From positions 1-41,444 of the forward strand of contig JAGOSV010000017.1 in NCBI GenBank assembly GCA_018062105.1: a stretch of 41,444 bases of DNA. Direction: 5' to 3'. Shown here one piece after another: positions 41,215-41,444 of this stretch. This DNA is from Sterolibacterium sp. GTDB taxonomy: Bacteria; Pseudomonadota; Gammaproteobacteria; Burkholderiales; Rhodocyclaceae. Both the position numbers and the translations under genes were made by a program. Under the pieces are notes generated by a model, which made no database searches, was not told where the DNA came from, and saw nothing but the letters and a program-made list of their open reading frames with translations. Every line of letters begins with the position of its first letter. Within the stretch, counting starts at the first letter, position 1.

Positions 41215-41444
41215 GTCCGGACGGCCCGCCCGCTGATAGGGCTTTGTGACAAAGTCTGAGCTGCCCGTCAAGGGCTTCAACCCCTCTATTGGTCCGGACG
41301 GCCCGCCCGCTGATAGGGCTTTGTGACTCAACACACTCGCCATCTTTGAGTGTGTTAAATTTTTCAAGAGTCCGGACGGCCCGCCCGCTGATAGGGCTTT
41401 GTGACCCAACCTCTGTTGAAGAGGGGCAAATTCCCGTTTATTTA
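41215..41444 (+). CRISPR. CRISPR array (first three repeats, runs off window)
   Basis: Three exact 36-bp repeats lie at 41215–41250, 41292–41327 and 41370–41405. Each begins GTCCGGACGGCCCGCCCGCT and ends CTTTGTGAC; the first eight bases are a palindrome, and a GCCC/GGGC pair could form a short stem. Spacer 1 is 41 bp (41251–41291), spacer 2 is 42 bp (41328–41369), and spacer 3 is partial (41406–41444). Exact repeats and the adjacent leader indicate an active leader-proximal end. The array continues beyond the window. Confidence 0.97.

Overview
The window looks like a GC-rich betaproteobacterial chromosome, plausibly Rhodocyclales/Nitrosomonadales-like. The basis is the hupB–ppiD pair, an alaA–hom–thrC run, a Mth938-like gene divergent from alaA, a PMT-family glycosyltransferase/SMR/DegT trio, and REP/MITE-type dispersed repeats. 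The assignment rests on gene content only. No tRNA or rRNA gene was seen.

Region 1 (1–16.3 kb) is mostly core genome. It holds a frameshifted, His-rich outer-membrane receptor-like gene that runs off the left edge; a DUF2946-like protein and a DoxX-like membrane protein; a 110-bp MITE-like palindrome; hupB with a good sigma-70 promoter; ppiD; a convergent MFS transporter; an SDR dehydrogenase; an alaA–hom–thrC–CDF cation exporter run on the minus strand; and a Mth938–glycosyltransferase–SMR–aminotransferase run that resembles part of an Arn-type lipid A modification pathway.

Region 2 (16.3–28.4 kb) is an accessory island. A tightly coupled four-gene minus-strand operon encodes a small MazF/PemK-like protein, a sigma-70-like protein, a 401-aa unknown and a CHAT-protease protein with a helical C-terminus. 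A Fic-like protein lacking the catalytic His follows, in a cassette bounded by a 28-bp direct repeat. After it come an unknown 324-aa protein, ssb, a RecD-like helicase overlapping a TPR/OB-like protein, and a HigBA-type toxin–antitoxin pair.

Region 3 (28.7–41.4 kb) is a CRISPR-Cas locus that I assign to subtype III-C. It contains cas2–cas1; a duplicated leader with a decayed array; a toxin–antitoxin and repeat block (TacAT, an orphan truncated DinJ-like antitoxin, HicAB); cas6; a second MITE; then cmr1–cmr6–cas10–cmr4–cmr5–cmr3, coupled mainly by ATGA overlaps. A leader and an intact array (36-bp repeats, 41–42-bp spacers) run off the right edge. Cas10 keeps an N-terminal HD motif and a zinc ribbon but has no GGDD motif anywhere. 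Cmr4 keeps the expected catalytic Asp. No CARF or other cyclic-oligoadenylate effector is present. The inference is a type III system that cuts RNA and perhaps DNA without second-messenger signalling.

The most unusual parts are the sigma/CHAT operon, which is reminiscent in parts list but not in architecture of the protease–sigma module of type III-E, and the III-C locus with its duplicated leader.
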